Of a DNA stretch of 45,672 bases, positions 16,282-25,382 are shown piece by piece. The stretch covers positions 1-45,672 of the forward strand of contig CAYYXR010000024.1 of assembly GCA_964475755.1 (NCBI GenBank). The letters run 5' to 3'. The first letter of the stretch is position 1; each line of letters begins with the position of its first letter. The notes beneath the pieces are model-generated. The model was not told the DNA's origin and did no database searches. It was given only the letters and a program-made list of their open reading frames with translations. This stretch comes from UBA11612 sp964475755 (GTDB lineage: Bacteria; Pseudomonadota; Alphaproteobacteria; Rhodospirillales; Rhodospirillaceae). Both the position numbers and the translations under genes were made by a program.

Positions 16282-17742
16282 ATGAAACGCTTAGCGCGGA
16301 TATTCAACAGCATAACGTTCCGCCTTGTGCTTTTGTACACGGTCGTATTTGGCGCGTCGGTCGGCGCGTTGTTTTACTTTGTCTATCAGACGACCTCCGG
16401 GTTTGCGGAAGACCAGATCGAGGCAACGATCAACGCCGAAATCACGGCGCTGGGTGAAAGTTACGGCAACGGCGGGCTATCCGCATTGGTTTTGGCTGTA
16501 AATCGACGCGCAAGTGCGACTGAGAACCGGGACGGAATTTATCTTTTGACGGATTCAGTCGGCACACCACTTGCTGGTAATCTACGCAATTGGCCGCAAC
16601 CCGTTATAACAGAAGACCTATGGATCAGCTTCACCATCAACGATTTGCGCGGTGCCGAACCGGCCATGGCGGACGTACGGGCGCGTCAATTGTTGGACCC
16701 GGAAACCGGCGTGCGTTTGTTGGTGGGCCGAGATGTGCGCGAAGCGCGCGATTTCCGCCAGCTTTTGCTGGACTCTTTTAATGTTGGGCTGGGCATAACG
16801 TTGGCACTTGGCATCGTCGGCGGCCTGGCATTTAGCCGTGGCGTGATGCGACGGGTCGAATCCATTTCAAAGACCTGCCGGCGGATTATGTCGGGCGACC
16901 TAACCCAGCGCGTTCCTATGGGGAAGCGCAATGATGAGCTTGGTGAATTGACGGACAACATCAATGCCATGCTCGATCAAATCGAGCGGTTGATGAAAGG
17001 AATGCGTCAAGTATCGGATTCAGTTGCGCATGATTTGCGCACACCTCTGACCCGGTTGCGCTCCAGGCTCGAAAGCGCTTTGCGCCGCGCCGAGAAACCC
17101 GAAGAACGCGAGTTGATCGAAGATGCGTTATCAGACGCAGAGAGCTTGCTCGCAACGTTTGCGGCTCTGTTGCGCGTGGCGCGGGCGGAAGCTGGGTCGC
17201 AAAGTACGTTCAAGGAACTCGACCTTAATGCCATTGCCGAAGATGTGGCTGATTTGTATGGCCCGCTCGCGGAGGATAAGGGAGTAGGGTTCATTACACG
17301 CTTTGAGCCCGGACTGACGGCACGCGGCGACCCCAACCTCGTAGCTCAGGCTATTGCCAATCTCATCGACAATGCCGTGAAATACACCGAGAAAGGCTCC
17401 GTGAGCGTTGTTCTGACAAATCAGAACGGAGCACCGGCGTTTATTATTTCGGACACGGGGCCCGGTATCCCTGAGGAATACAAAGACAAGGTCCTTGAGA
17501 GGTTGTTCCGGCTTGAGCAAAGCCGCACGTCGCCGGGCAGCGGTCTAGGGTTGAGTTTGGTGTCCGCTGTCGCCAAGTCTCATGGCCTCATCTTAAAGCT
17601 TGAAGACAATCTTCCGGGTCTGCGTGTCACTTTGCGCTTTCCGGCACCGTCTGTTTCGGAAGGTGATAACGTTAGTGGTGGCGTTACCTCGGTTCCTGCC
17701 CCAGCGGGTCAAGCGTCCGCGCCTGCCGTGAAAGCGGCATAG
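16282..17742 (+). CDS. Sensor histidine kinase
   Basis: 486 residues. TM1 (LVLLYTVVFGASVGALFYFV), a periplasmic region of about 130 residues and TM2 (VGLGITLALGIVGGLAF) are followed by HAMP (about 190-240), a dimerisation/phosphoacceptor domain with His in SVAHDLRTPLTRLRS, and a HATPase domain with N-box NLIDNAVKYTE, G1 ISDTGPGIPEEYK and G2 GSGLGLSLVSAVAKSHG. It is the partner of the upstream regulator. The C-terminal 35 residues are Ala/Pro/Val-rich and disordered. The stimulus is unknown. An inverted GC-rich repeat (TGCGCAGGGCG region, about 16250-16268) lies between the two genes and may tune expression. Confidence 0.95.
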   Translation: MKRLARIFNSITFRLVLLYTVVFGASVGALFYFVYQTTSGFAEDQIEATINAEITALGESYGNGGLSALVLAVNRRASATENRDGIYLLTDSVGTPLAGNLRNWPQPVITEDLWISFTINDLRGAEPAMADVRARQLLDPETGVRLLVGRDVREARDFRQLLLDSFNVGLGITLALGIVGGLAFSRGVMRRVESISKTCRRIMSGDLTQRVPMGKRNDELGELTDNINAMLDQIERLMKGMRQVSDSVAHDLRTPLTRLRSRLESALRRAEKPEERELIEDALSDAESLLATFAALLRVARAEAGSQSTFKELDLNAIAEDVADLYGPLAEDKGVGFITRFEPGLTARGDPNLVAQAIANLIDNAVKYTEKGSVSVVLTNQNGAPAFIISDTGPGIPEEYKDKVLERLFRLEQSRTSPGSGLGLSLVSAVAKSHGLILKLEDNLPGLRVTLRFPAPSVSEGDNVSGGVTSVPAPAGQASAPAVKAA

Positions 17743-17819
17743 AAAATCTATTCACACCATATTCCGGCCGGGTTTCCTGATATGCTGCGCCTGCAATTAT
17801 GAGCAGGGAAGGCCTCGGC

Positions 17820-18644
17820 ATGCGATTTCAAGACAAGGTCATATGGGTTACCGGCGCCTCTGCCGGCATTGGCGAGGCGCTTGCAGTGGCGTTGCACGCG
17901 GAGGGCGCGCATCTAGTGCTGTCCGCGCGCCGTGCGGATGAACTAGAGCGGGTCAAGGCAAATTGCACGTCCGGTTCGGGAGAGGTTCTTGTTGTGCCAT
18001 TTGACGTGACCGACGAGATTGGGCGATCTGCCGCATATGGTCAGGTGATCAGCAGATTCGGCCATGTCGATCTGCTCATTAACAACGCCGGACTTAGTCA
18101 GCGGTCGCAAGCCAAGGACACGCAGTTTGGGGTCGATCGCCGTGTGATGGAGATAAATTACTTTGCCCCGGTTGCTCTGACCAAATTGGTTCTGCCCGAC
18201 ATGATTAAGCGCAAGTCCGGCCATATCGCGGTCACATCTTCCGTGTCCGGACGATACGGCGTTTGGAATCGCACGGCCTATTGCGGCGCCAAGCATGCTG
18301 TACACGGTTTTTTTGATTCCCTGCGTGTTGAGGTGTGCGGCCACAATATCGATGTCACGACATTCATATTTGGCGCGATCCAAACCGAAGTTTCGAAAAA
18401 CGCACTTACAGGTGACGGCACGCCCTACGGCAAGGTCGATAAATTGGTGCAAAACGGCCTGCCGCTGAATGAAGTCATTCCCAAAGTTGTAGATGGACTG
18501 GCAAAGCGTGCGCGCGAAATTGTCGTGGCCGAACCGGCATCTCTGAAGTATTTGCGGTTATCCCGGTATTGGCCGTCGGAGCTTTTTCGGCGGCAGACCA
18601 AGCGAGGTCGCGAACAACGGCGTGAGCTTGCAGCGGCCAAATAG
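17820..18644 (+). CDS. SDR family oxidoreductase
   Basis: 274 residues from ATG 17820, chosen because GGGAAGG lies about seven bases upstream and the family begins with a similar FQDKVIWVTGASAGIG; the ATG at 17799 would add seven residues. It is a classical short-chain dehydrogenase/reductase: cofactor motif TGASAGIGEAL, structural NNAG in LLINNAGLSQRS, and the catalytic Ser and Tyr-x3-Lys in VTSSVSGRYG and AYCGAKHAVHGFF. The 70-residue tail (RAREIVVAEPASLKYLRLSR) resembles the DHRS7-like/YqjQ group. The substrate is unknown. It appears to stand alone, 77 bases after the kinase. Confidence 0.92.
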   Translation: MRFQDKVIWVTGASAGIGEALAVALHAEGAHLVLSARRADELERVKANCTSGSGEVLVVPFDVTDEIGRSAAYGQVISRFGHVDLLINNAGLSQRSQAKDTQFGVDRRVMEINYFAPVALTKLVLPDMIKRKSGHIAVTSSVSGRYGVWNRTAYCGAKHAVHGFFDSLRVEVCGHNIDVTTFIFGAIQTEVSKNALTGDGTPYGKVDKLVQNGLPLNEVIPKVVDGLAKRAREIVVAEPASLKYLRLSRYWPSELFRRQTKRGREQRRELAAAK

Positions 18645-18810
18645 GCCTTAGGCTTTTGGATTCGTTCGATAATTCCGCCCAAATATGGCTTTGCCACAAA
18701 GTTTTTTCGAGCCATCTGCAACCATGGCGTGCCTCTCGCGTTCCCTATTCGGCTCGAAAACAAAAATAACGGGCCAAAAATGCAAACTCTTGGGGTAGGG
18801 GCCACCTCAC

Positions 18811-18990
18811 ATGCTGCACGTTAAATATCTTTGCTATCTCGCCGTAACCGGCGCGGTCGTTCTCGATCTTTATGCCGGAAATCCCAGTGCGGGGCAGTCC
18901 GCACGGCTATTGCTGGATGTGATCGCCTTGTTTTTCGCCGTTGGCGGATTGGCTGGGCTCGCCATGGGCGGGGAACCGCGCCACAGGTAG
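18811..18990 (+). CDS. Small two-TM membrane protein (59 aa)
   Basis: An ATG at 18811 preceded by a GGGTAGGGG stretch opens a 59-residue frame ending at TAG 18988-18990. It predicts two membrane helices (YLCYLAVTGAVVLDLYA and LLLDVIALFFAVGGLAGLAM) separated by a short polar loop (GNPSAGQSAR), and a basic tail (EPRHR). A hairpin follows it directly. There is no recognisable family. Coding potential is judged only from the helix pattern, RBS and terminator. Confidence 0.5.
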   Translation: MLHVKYLCYLAVTGAVVLDLYAGNPSAGQSARLLLDVIALFFAVGGLAGLAMGGEPRHR

Positions 18991-18993
18991 CCA

Positions 18994-19035
18994 AAACGCG
19001 AAATTCTTCGCGTTTCAGTGCGCCTTTCGGCTTTT
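18994..19035 (+). terminator. Hairpin downstream of the small membrane protein
   Basis: AAACGCGAA (18994-19002) pairs with TTCGCGTTT (19007-19015) across a four-base loop: a nine-base-pair perfect stem just after the stop codon at 18990. A CTTTTTC tract comes only about 15 bases later, so termination efficiency is uncertain. Confidence 0.5.
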
Positions 19036-19381
19036 TCAATGGGCCGGAAAACCGCCGGAAAGTCCGATTTTTTTATATTTTCTTTATACCTGCGTAGCTG
19101 CGGCGCTCATAGCGCCCCGGCGCTACACCCCAAAGAAATGTATATTATTTTCAATTAGTTAAGTTGGCCCCTGTGGGCCTCGCGCGCCCGCCCTGCCGCA
19201 GTTCCGCCTCAAGAACCCAGATTTTTTCTTTATGCGGGGCGGCGTCAATCCACATCGAGCCTTTACGCACCTTCGGGCCACTCTCTCTCACGGAAAACGC
19301 GGCCGGAGGACCAGCGTCCCAGGCAACCCCCCGATCCTACCGGTCCTCCCCCGCGTCCCGAATTTTGAGATGGAGGTTTTA
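19036..19381 (+). promoter_or_regulatory. Long leader upstream of the sigma factor gene
   Basis: About 345 bases without a convincing gene. An AT-rich patch (TTTTTTTATATTTTCTTTAT near 19070-19088) could contain a promoter. The remainder is Pro/Ser-type GC-rich sequence with a Shine-Dalgarno, GATGGAGG, seven bases before the sigma-factor ATG. An ORF reading in from 19232 is open in the same frame but looks non-coding. Confidence 0.35.
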
Positions 19382-19885
19382 ATGAGTGCCTTTCACACCG
19401 AGCTCCAAGACCTGCTCCCAGATCTGCAGCGCTTCGCCCGTTCGCTGACCCGCAATGAGGACGATGCGCATGATTTGGTTCAGGACTGTGTTGAGCGCGC
19501 GCTTCTGAAGAAGGCTCTTTTTCAAGACGGTACCAGTTTGAAGTCGTGGCTTTTTACGCTGATGCGCAACATCTTCATCAGCGGAAAGCGCCGCGAAGCG
19601 CTCGACCGCGGTTCGATGGCAATGCTTGACGGCGATCAGGTCCACGTTCAGCGCGCCAATCAGGTCAATGCGATTTTCCTGAAGGAAACCGTCGCGGCCA
19701 TGGACACTTTGTCCAAGAGCGAACGCCAAGCGGTGATGGTCCTTGGTATGCACGACGGATCGCAGCACAACCTTGCCAAAATGCGTGGCGAGCCCGTGGG
19801 GACCGTTAAATCCCGCCTATGCCGCGGTCGCTCCCACCTGCGCACGGCGCTGGGCATGGACGCGAATACGTTGGCGGCCGCTTAG
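19382..19885 (+). CDS. ECF-type sigma factor (sigma-70 family)
   Basis: 167 residues. Region 2 (about residues 10-75) has DLQRFARSLTRNEDDAHDLV and SLKSWLFTLMRNIFISGKRR, for core RNA polymerase and -10 recognition. Region 4 (about 105-160) has LSKSERQAVMVLGMHDGSQH and GTVKSRLCRGRSHLR, the helix-turn-helix for the -35 element. It has no sigma-1.1 or region-3 domain, as expected of an extracytoplasmic-function factor. The start is fixed by ATGGAGG upstream. No anti-sigma factor gene is adjacent. The gene ends before a shared bidirectional terminator; a small periplasmic protein lies convergent. Confidence 0.92.
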   Translation: MSAFHTELQDLLPDLQRFARSLTRNEDDAHDLVQDCVERALLKKALFQDGTSLKSWLFTLMRNIFISGKRREALDRGSMAMLDGDQVHVQRANQVNAIFLKETVAAMDTLSKSERQAVMVLGMHDGSQHNLAKMRGEPVGTVKSRLCRGRSHLRTALGMDANTLAAA

Positions 19886-20034
19886 AGGCTTAGCTCATTT
19901 GGTTCTAGTCACCACGGTTGGTATCTCCCATCCCCCCAACGGCCAATCGTGGAACTTGCCCCGCAGCGACGAATCGCTGCGTGGCATTTTTATTTGAACG
20001 AAGACATTCGCAATAAAAAGCGCGCGCAAAAAAA

Positions 20035-20073
20035 AACGCCGGTAGCGAGCCACCGGCGTTCTTTTGGATTTTT
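20035..20073. terminator. Bidirectional intrinsic terminator
   Basis: AACGCCGGT (20035-20043) and ACCGGCGTT (20052-20060) form a nine-base-pair stem with an eight-base loop. It is flanked on the left by a run of A and on the right by CTTTTGGATTTTT, so it can end transcripts from both the sigma factor gene and the leftward gene that ends at 20086. Confidence 0.85.
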
Positions 20074-20085
20074 ATAAAGCGCGGC

Positions 20086-20361
20086 TTACTTGTCGGCTTT
20101 GGCGGCCTGCACAACTTCGCTCGGCAGAAGAGCTTCGTCGGCGGTCAATCCGGCCATCTTCAGATCGAAGTAGCGGAAGATGCTGGCTTTCTGAGCATCG
20201 CTCTCGGCGTGCTTCATGTAAGAGCGGCATTCTTTGCGCTCGGTCGCGGACAGGCGCGTGCTGCGGCAAATTTCGGAATAGTTGGCGGCTTGAGCAATGG
20301 TGGGCAAGGAGACTGCCATCACGGCGGCAAAGGAAAGAGCGATCGCTGAAACGGTTTTCAT
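20086..20361 (-). CDS. Small periplasmic protein of unknown function
   Basis: 91 residues from ATG 20361, which has AGGAGTT about eleven bases upstream; in-frame codons further upstream to 20478 are not convincing. A clear signal peptide (MKTVSAIALSFAAVMAVSLPTIAQA) releases a mature protein of about 66 residues, mostly helical and charged, with two cysteines (ICRSTRL and KECRSYM) that could form one disulfide. I do not recognise a family. It is convergent with the sigma factor gene. Confidence 0.72.
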   Translation of the reverse strand: MKTVSAIALSFAAVMAVSLPTIAQAANYSEICRSTRLSATERKECRSYMKHAESDAQKASIFRYFDLKMAGLTADEALLPSEVVQAAKADK

Positions 20362-20581
20362 AACTGTATTAACTCCTAGTACTGGGTACAGCCGGGCACC
20401 ATGCCCGGACACTGTTCCCCCCCACAGCCGGCAACATAGGAATCCTTCGATTTCAATGCAATGCACAAATTGTTGCAATGCGGTAACCGCAACGCAACAA
20501 CATGTAACTGAATTTTACTTAACTATTGATTTTACTATCTAAAGGCCGGATTTGATCCCGTACTCCGCCTATGCCCCGGAC

Positions 20582-21004
20582 TCAAGCCACTTTGTATTTC
20601 TTCTTCATGTAGGCCACGGATTTGGCCACCAGCCGTTCGAGGACTTTTAGGTCCACATCCTCGAGCCGGTTTATGTAAAGGCACGATTTTCCGGTTTTGT
20701 ACTTTCCCAGCTTGGCCATCAGCGGGCCGTAATCCACGTAGCCGGGCATGATATAGACCACCAAATTCGCCTTGCGCGGCGCAAAGCCGGTGACGAAAAA
20801 GTCACCCTCGCGGCCGCTGTCGTATCTGTAGTGGTACTGACCGTAGCCGACGATGCTCGGCCCCCACATCTTTGCGCGCCAGCCGGTCACGCGGTCCATG
20901 AGAGCCTTAATGGTGCGCGCATCTTTTTGGCGAACAGGATTTTCCACCGCCTTGATGAATGCGGCGACGCTGGCGCTTGTCGCTTTCGTTTTGTTGCCCG
21001 ACAT
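20582..21004 (-). CDS. DUF1801 domain protein
   Basis: 140 residues of the DUF1801 (YdhG-like) family: N-terminal SASVAAFIKAVENPVRQKDA, the core MWGPSIVGYGQYHYRY, then REGDFFVTGFAPRKANLVVYIMPG and the C-terminal LEDVDLKVLERLVAKSVAYM. The fold is that of the frataxin-like/YdhG group; some relatives bind iron-sulfur precursors or metals but no role is established here. There is no signal peptide. Neighbours do not suggest a pathway. Confidence 0.9.
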   Translation of the reverse strand: MSGNKTKATSASVAAFIKAVENPVRQKDARTIKALMDRVTGWRAKMWGPSIVGYGQYHYRYDSGREGDFFVTGFAPRKANLVVYIMPGYVDYGPLMAKLGKYKTGKSCLYINRLEDVDLKVLERLVAKSVAYMKKKYKVA

Positions 21005-21501
21005 ACTTATTCATTTCCTACGCGCATACTGACGCACATCGTCTTCAATATTGGTTCAATAACGCGAAGTCTAACAGCTTGGATTTTACATACGCGCCCA
21101 TTGGAACGAGACTCGAGACGTGTTTTTCTAAATTTGACGCATGTCTAATCACTAAAAATACGTAAGTCTCCGGTGTTGGACTTGCTCTGTTGCATCCATG
21201 TCACGGACGACAAAAATTCGAACCGATTATTTTCGTTTTTGGAATTTTGGCGACGTAAGAACAACAAACGCTATTGAAAACCCAATTCGACAAGAGTGTA
21301 ATTTCTGTTATCCGCGCCGTACCGCTGGCGTTAGGAAAATGGGGAGGGGTTCGCGGGCTGCCGTATTCTGAGTCGGATACGCGGCAAATTCAGTTAAACG
21401 CATACTTGGACAATCGAATAAACCTCCGCGCTTCTCCCTGATCCGACGGGCCAATTCGGCGCGCGAAATCGCGTGACCAGATCACATAGGGAGACCGCAA
21501 T
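21005..21501. other. Intergenic region upstream of the interrupted TonB receptor
   Basis: About 500 AT-richer bases containing no convincing ORF. The receptor ATG at 21502 is preceded by a GGGAGACCGCAAT Shine-Dalgarno. A promoter is presumably within it but no clear element was identified, and no RNA gene was recognised. Confidence 0.4.
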
Positions 21502-24000
21502 ATGTTGAAAAGTTACCGTTCCGTACTCGCGGCGACGACGAGTGTGGCTGCGCTTACCATTGCCGGTTCGATGCCGGCCTCAGCTCAGAACGTTCAGGAA
21601 GTCCAATCTATCATGGGGCTTGAATCCATTACGGTGACGGCACGGCGCGTCGAGGAAAACATCCAGCGTGTGCCCATTGCCATTCAGGCGTTCACGCCAG
21701 AAGTCCTGGCCAATCAGGATATTAAGGATATCTAGACGCTGACCAAGAGCGTGGGCGGGTTGAACATTTGCTGTGCGCCGGGTCAGACCTCGTTCATCTT
21801 TATGCGCGGCATCGGCAACGGAACACCGACTTACTTCGCCGACGTTCCCTCTGCAGCCGGTGGGTTCAGCAACTTTTTCGATATCTCGAACGTGCAGGTC
21901 CTGAAGGGCCCGCAGGGTACGCTCTTCGGGCAGGCCTCCAACGGCGGCGCGATCGTTTACGAACCCCGCAAGCCGGGTGAAGTGTTCGGCGGCTACGTGT
22001 CAGTCGGCGCTGGCAACTATGGCCGGCGTACAGTCGAAGGCGGCCTGGACGTTCCGATCATCGAAGACAAGGTTCTCTTCCGGATGTCGGCCATCTCCGA
22101 TGCGCGTGAAGGGTATCTGCTCGATATCACCACCAACAAGGATCACGCGGACAACAACTATTATATTTTCCGTCCCTCGCTCACGATCCGTCCCACCGAG
22201 GACATCGAGATTTACACGATGTATCAGCTCGGCAAGCGATGGGGGAACCAGCTCACGAACCCCTATATCGTCAGCGACTTCAACTTCATGTGGACGTTCG
22301 GCGAGAATAACGATGAGCCGTTGTCCATCGTCGGCACTCAGGCAACGTTGCACGGCATTCGTGATCGCGGAATTCCCTATAGCATCGACGAGTGGGATCA
22401 AATTCGCGGCGAAGTGCTCAAGGAGCAGATCGATCTCGGCCGTTATAAGTTCAACGGCTATTCAACCGCGTGTGCCAATGAACTTGGCGGCGCGGGTTCG
22501 GGCAATCCCTGTTCCTTCACCTGGAGCCGGGCGCACTTCCTGACCAACCATATATCCTGGAACGTCACCGACGATATCACCATCCGCAACATCTTCGGGT
22601 GGACCTTCGGCGGCAAGAGCTTCAACTAGCCGGCTGACATCGACGGCACGCGCATCGTTGTCTTCGACACGGGCAGCCCGCGAAATACGGATCCCGTCAC
22701 TGATGACAAAACATGGAGTGATGAAGTCCAGCTCATCTGGAACAACCTGTTCGACATCGTCGATTTGCAGGTGGGCACGTTCCATACGGCAACCCATAAC
22801 GAGCCGTACATCAACCACAGCCGGACCTTGGGCTACGACTTCTTGCCCACGGCGAGCGTGCAGAAAACGTCGTCCCGGTCCCGCGCCATCTACGGTCAGG
22901 CCAACGTCGATCTCGGCCAGATGTTGGATGGACTGTCCCTAACTGCCGGCTATCGCCATACGTGGGACTCCGCTTACCGCCAAGTGTGGAACCTCAATCC
23001 CGCGACGCTTGCCGTTACCAGCACGACCGGCGGCCGTGGAACGGCGGCGGGCGAGGGCCATTGGAATTCCGGCGGCTATACCGTCGGCCTGCAATGGCAA
23101 TACATACCGGATGTGATGTTCTTCGTCACCAATTCCAAGGGCTATGGTGCCGGCGGAACGCAGAACGTTGTCGGCTTCGAGAAATACGATCCCGATAGCT
23201 TGAACAACATTGAAGTGGGCACGAAAGCCACCTTTAACGTCGGCGATTGGCTGATCCGCACCAACGCCAGCTACTTCCACGGCTGGTTCAATAACGTGAA
23301 GGTGAACGTCACCCGTATCGCTCAAGCGGCGGGGCAGGCCCCACAGCTGATCGTGGTTACGCAGAACGCGGCCAAGGCGAAAATCTCCGGGGTCGATGCC
23401 GATATCACCATCGTGCCGAACGAGTGGCTCGAAGTGGGTGGCTTTGTCGCTTACACTGACGCCAGATACACCGAATGGCCCTCCTCGGTGGTTATCAGCA
23501 CAAATCCCTTGGTCACCGAGCCGGTGGATTTGTCCGACACGCCGTTCAGCTTTACGCCGAAGTGGAAGTGGTCGTTGCGCGGTACGTTCCATCTTCCGGT
23601 CGATGACGCGTGGGGCGACATGAGCCTGTCGGCCAACCTGACCTGGACGGATACGCTCTACAACGTGGCAAAGCCACGAACACCGACGGATCCGAACAAC
23701 CCGGCCTCGGGCATCATCTGCTCCAGATTCAGAACGGCGGAGTGGGGATATCCGGATGTCGTTGCCGACGGCCAGAAAATCGCCGTGGATTGTAATGAGA
23801 CCTACTACAATCTGGACATCAACTTTAACTGGGATACCATCTACGGTGTCGATGGGCTGAACGGCTCCATTTACGTGACCAACGTCACCAAGAACATCTA
23901 CACGGACGGCCAATGCGGCTGCGACGTGGCGCTGGGCGTCACGTCTCCCGCACCGGCCCCGCCGCGTATGTTCGGCATCAAGCTGAGGTACGATTTCTAA
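21502..24000 (+). pseudogene. TonB-dependent receptor interrupted by two in-frame TAG codons
   Basis: One continuous 833-codon frame with TAG at 21733-21735 (codon 78) and 22627-22629 (codon 376). Before the first is a signal peptide (TIAGSMPASAQN) and TonB-box/plug start (ESITVTARRVEENIQRVPIA). Between the two are plug motifs (FIFMRGIGNGTPTYFADVP; LKGPQGTLFGQASNGGAIVY). After the second is the barrel to the terminal GIKLRYDF. No frameshift or other stop occurs, and both breaks are consistent with CAG to TAG transitions. By family it resembles iron-complex or polymer-type receptors of Alphaproteobacteria. As given it yields only fragments. A strong terminator follows at 24031. Confidence 0.85.
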
Positions 24001-24030
24001 ATCGGATCGGGGATTCTCCGGTTTGATAAG

Positions 24031-24065
24031 CCGGGCGGACCGCAGGGTTCGCCCGGTTTTTCTTT
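24031..24065 (+). terminator. Strong intrinsic terminator after the receptor
   Basis: CCGGGCGGACC (24031-24041) pairs with GGTTCGCCCGG (24046-24056), an eleven-base-pair stem with one G-T wobble and a GCAG loop, followed at once by TTTTTCTTT. It isolates the receptor from the following gene. Confidence 0.9.
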
Positions 24066-24148
24066 GTCTTGCTAAGCCGTCTCCCGGTTTGCCTTGCCAC
24101 GTGCAGGCATAAGGCTCTTAAATAGGGCCGCAGGCCTTGGGAGGGGCT

Positions 24149-25375
24149 ATGAAAACCTCGAACATTCTCGCGGCGGGATACGTGCTTGGACAGACCATTT
24201 GTGTTCTGGCCGCGCCGACACTCGCGTCAGCACAAGAGAGCCTCGAACTTGCCGCCCCCATGGGGGTACGCATGGAAACGGTTTACCTCGACGGGCGCGG
24301 AAGCCTGCCCGGCCGATATGGCCCGCGGCCCGGCCTCGAGGTGTACGCCGACGAACACGGCCGCACGCTGTACACAAACGAAAACGACGGCGAGGGCCGT
24401 TCCGCCTGCACCGGCGACTGCACATCAACGTGGGCGCCGTTCGGCCCGCACCTGGGCGGCGAGCCAGTCGGCGCATGGTCGATCATCGTGCGCGAGGACG
24501 GACAGCGGCAGTGGGCGCTCGCCGGCAAGCCTTTGTATACGTATGTGAAGGACGAGGGGCCCGACGACACCAAGGGCCACGACGTGGACGGCATTTGGAA
24601 AGTGGCCACGCAGACCTCGCACGCGCCGAACCTGTTGCCGCTCGGATTTGCCGTTATGGAGACTGAGAGCCACAGGGGCGAGAGTATTGTGCGCGATGAC
24701 CAACAGGTTATCTACACCTTTGATGGTGACGCGCCCGGCGTATCCCATTGCACTGGCGAATGCGCGCGCACCTGGCGGCCCATGGTCGCGCCCAGGCTGG
24801 CGCTGCCCATCGGAGAATTTTCCGTTGCCGAGCGCATCGACGGCATCAAGCAGTGGGCCTTTAAAGAAAAGCCTCTGTACACCTACGCCGGGGATGACGA
24901 TCCGGGCATCGCGCGCGGCGACGGCGTGGACGGGCAGTGGCATCAGGTGCTGCTCACCCGCAATTACGTGCCGCCCAGCATCGAAATCGTCGAGCACTTC
25001 AAGCACCGCTCGATCTTCGTCACCGACGACGGCATGACGTTGTACGCGCGTGAAAAACACTTCTACGGACCCGGCCTGCACACCACCCGCTCGCGCCTGC
25101 GCGGCAATCCAGAAGACGGCCTTGAGCTGGGGACGGAGAGTTGCGCGGACGAGTGCCTTCAGAAATTCACGCCGTATGAAGCGCCCGAGGATGCGCGCCC
25201 CTGGGGCAAGTGGACCATCGTTGAGCGCCCCGACGGCACACGGCAATGGGCCTACCGGCATTATCCGCTGTACACCTACAACGGCGATCAAAAGCCGGGC
25301 GATACGCTGGCCTATGATATGTACGAAATGACCGACGGCTCCAACGCCCTCTTCTGGCGCGTAGCGCTGCCTTAG
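24149..25375 (+). CDS. Secreted COG4315-like repeat protein (three repeats)
   Basis: 408 residues from ATG 24149, which has GGGAGGGGCT directly upstream; the TTG at 24137 is less likely. A signal peptide ends near LASAQE. Three copies of the 'secreted repeat of unknown function' (PF03640-type) follow, each with a Leu-Tyr strand, a C-x3-C-x4-W/F motif and a closing QWA-x2-x2-PLYTY: GRTLYTNEND with CTGDCTSTWAPF, VIYTFDGD with CTGECARTWRPM, and MTLYAREK with CADECLQKFTPY. The role is unknown. It lies beside a TonB receptor but behind a terminator, so it has its own promoter. It converges on the response regulator, seven bases apart. Confidence 0.88.
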   Translation: MKTSNILAAGYVLGQTICVLAAPTLASAQESLELAAPMGVRMETVYLDGRGSLPGRYGPRPGLEVYADEHGRTLYTNENDGEGRSACTGDCTSTWAPFGPHLGGEPVGAWSIIVREDGQRQWALAGKPLYTYVKDEGPDDTKGHDVDGIWKVATQTSHAPNLLPLGFAVMETESHRGESIVRDDQQVIYTFDGDAPGVSHCTGECARTWRPMVAPRLALPIGEFSVAERIDGIKQWAFKEKPLYTYAGDDDPGIARGDGVDGQWHQVLLTRNYVPPSIEIVEHFKHRSIFVTDDGMTLYAREKHFYGPGLHTTRSRLRGNPEDGLELGTESCADECLQKFTPYEAPEDARPWGKWTIVERPDGTRQWAYRHYPLYTYNGDQKPGDTLAYDMYEMTDGSNALFWRVALP

Positions 25376-25382
25376 GGTGTAA

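Noticed and set aside
22939..23913. A 324-codon minus-strand ORF inside the interrupted TonB receptor
   Set aside because: It is an antisense shadow; the sense frame has continuous receptor homology here.
21502..24000. General reassignment of TAG to glutamine
   Set aside because: TAG is the normal stop of many intact genes in the window, including the SDR, sigma factor, histidine kinase, yaaA and cardiolipin synthase genes.
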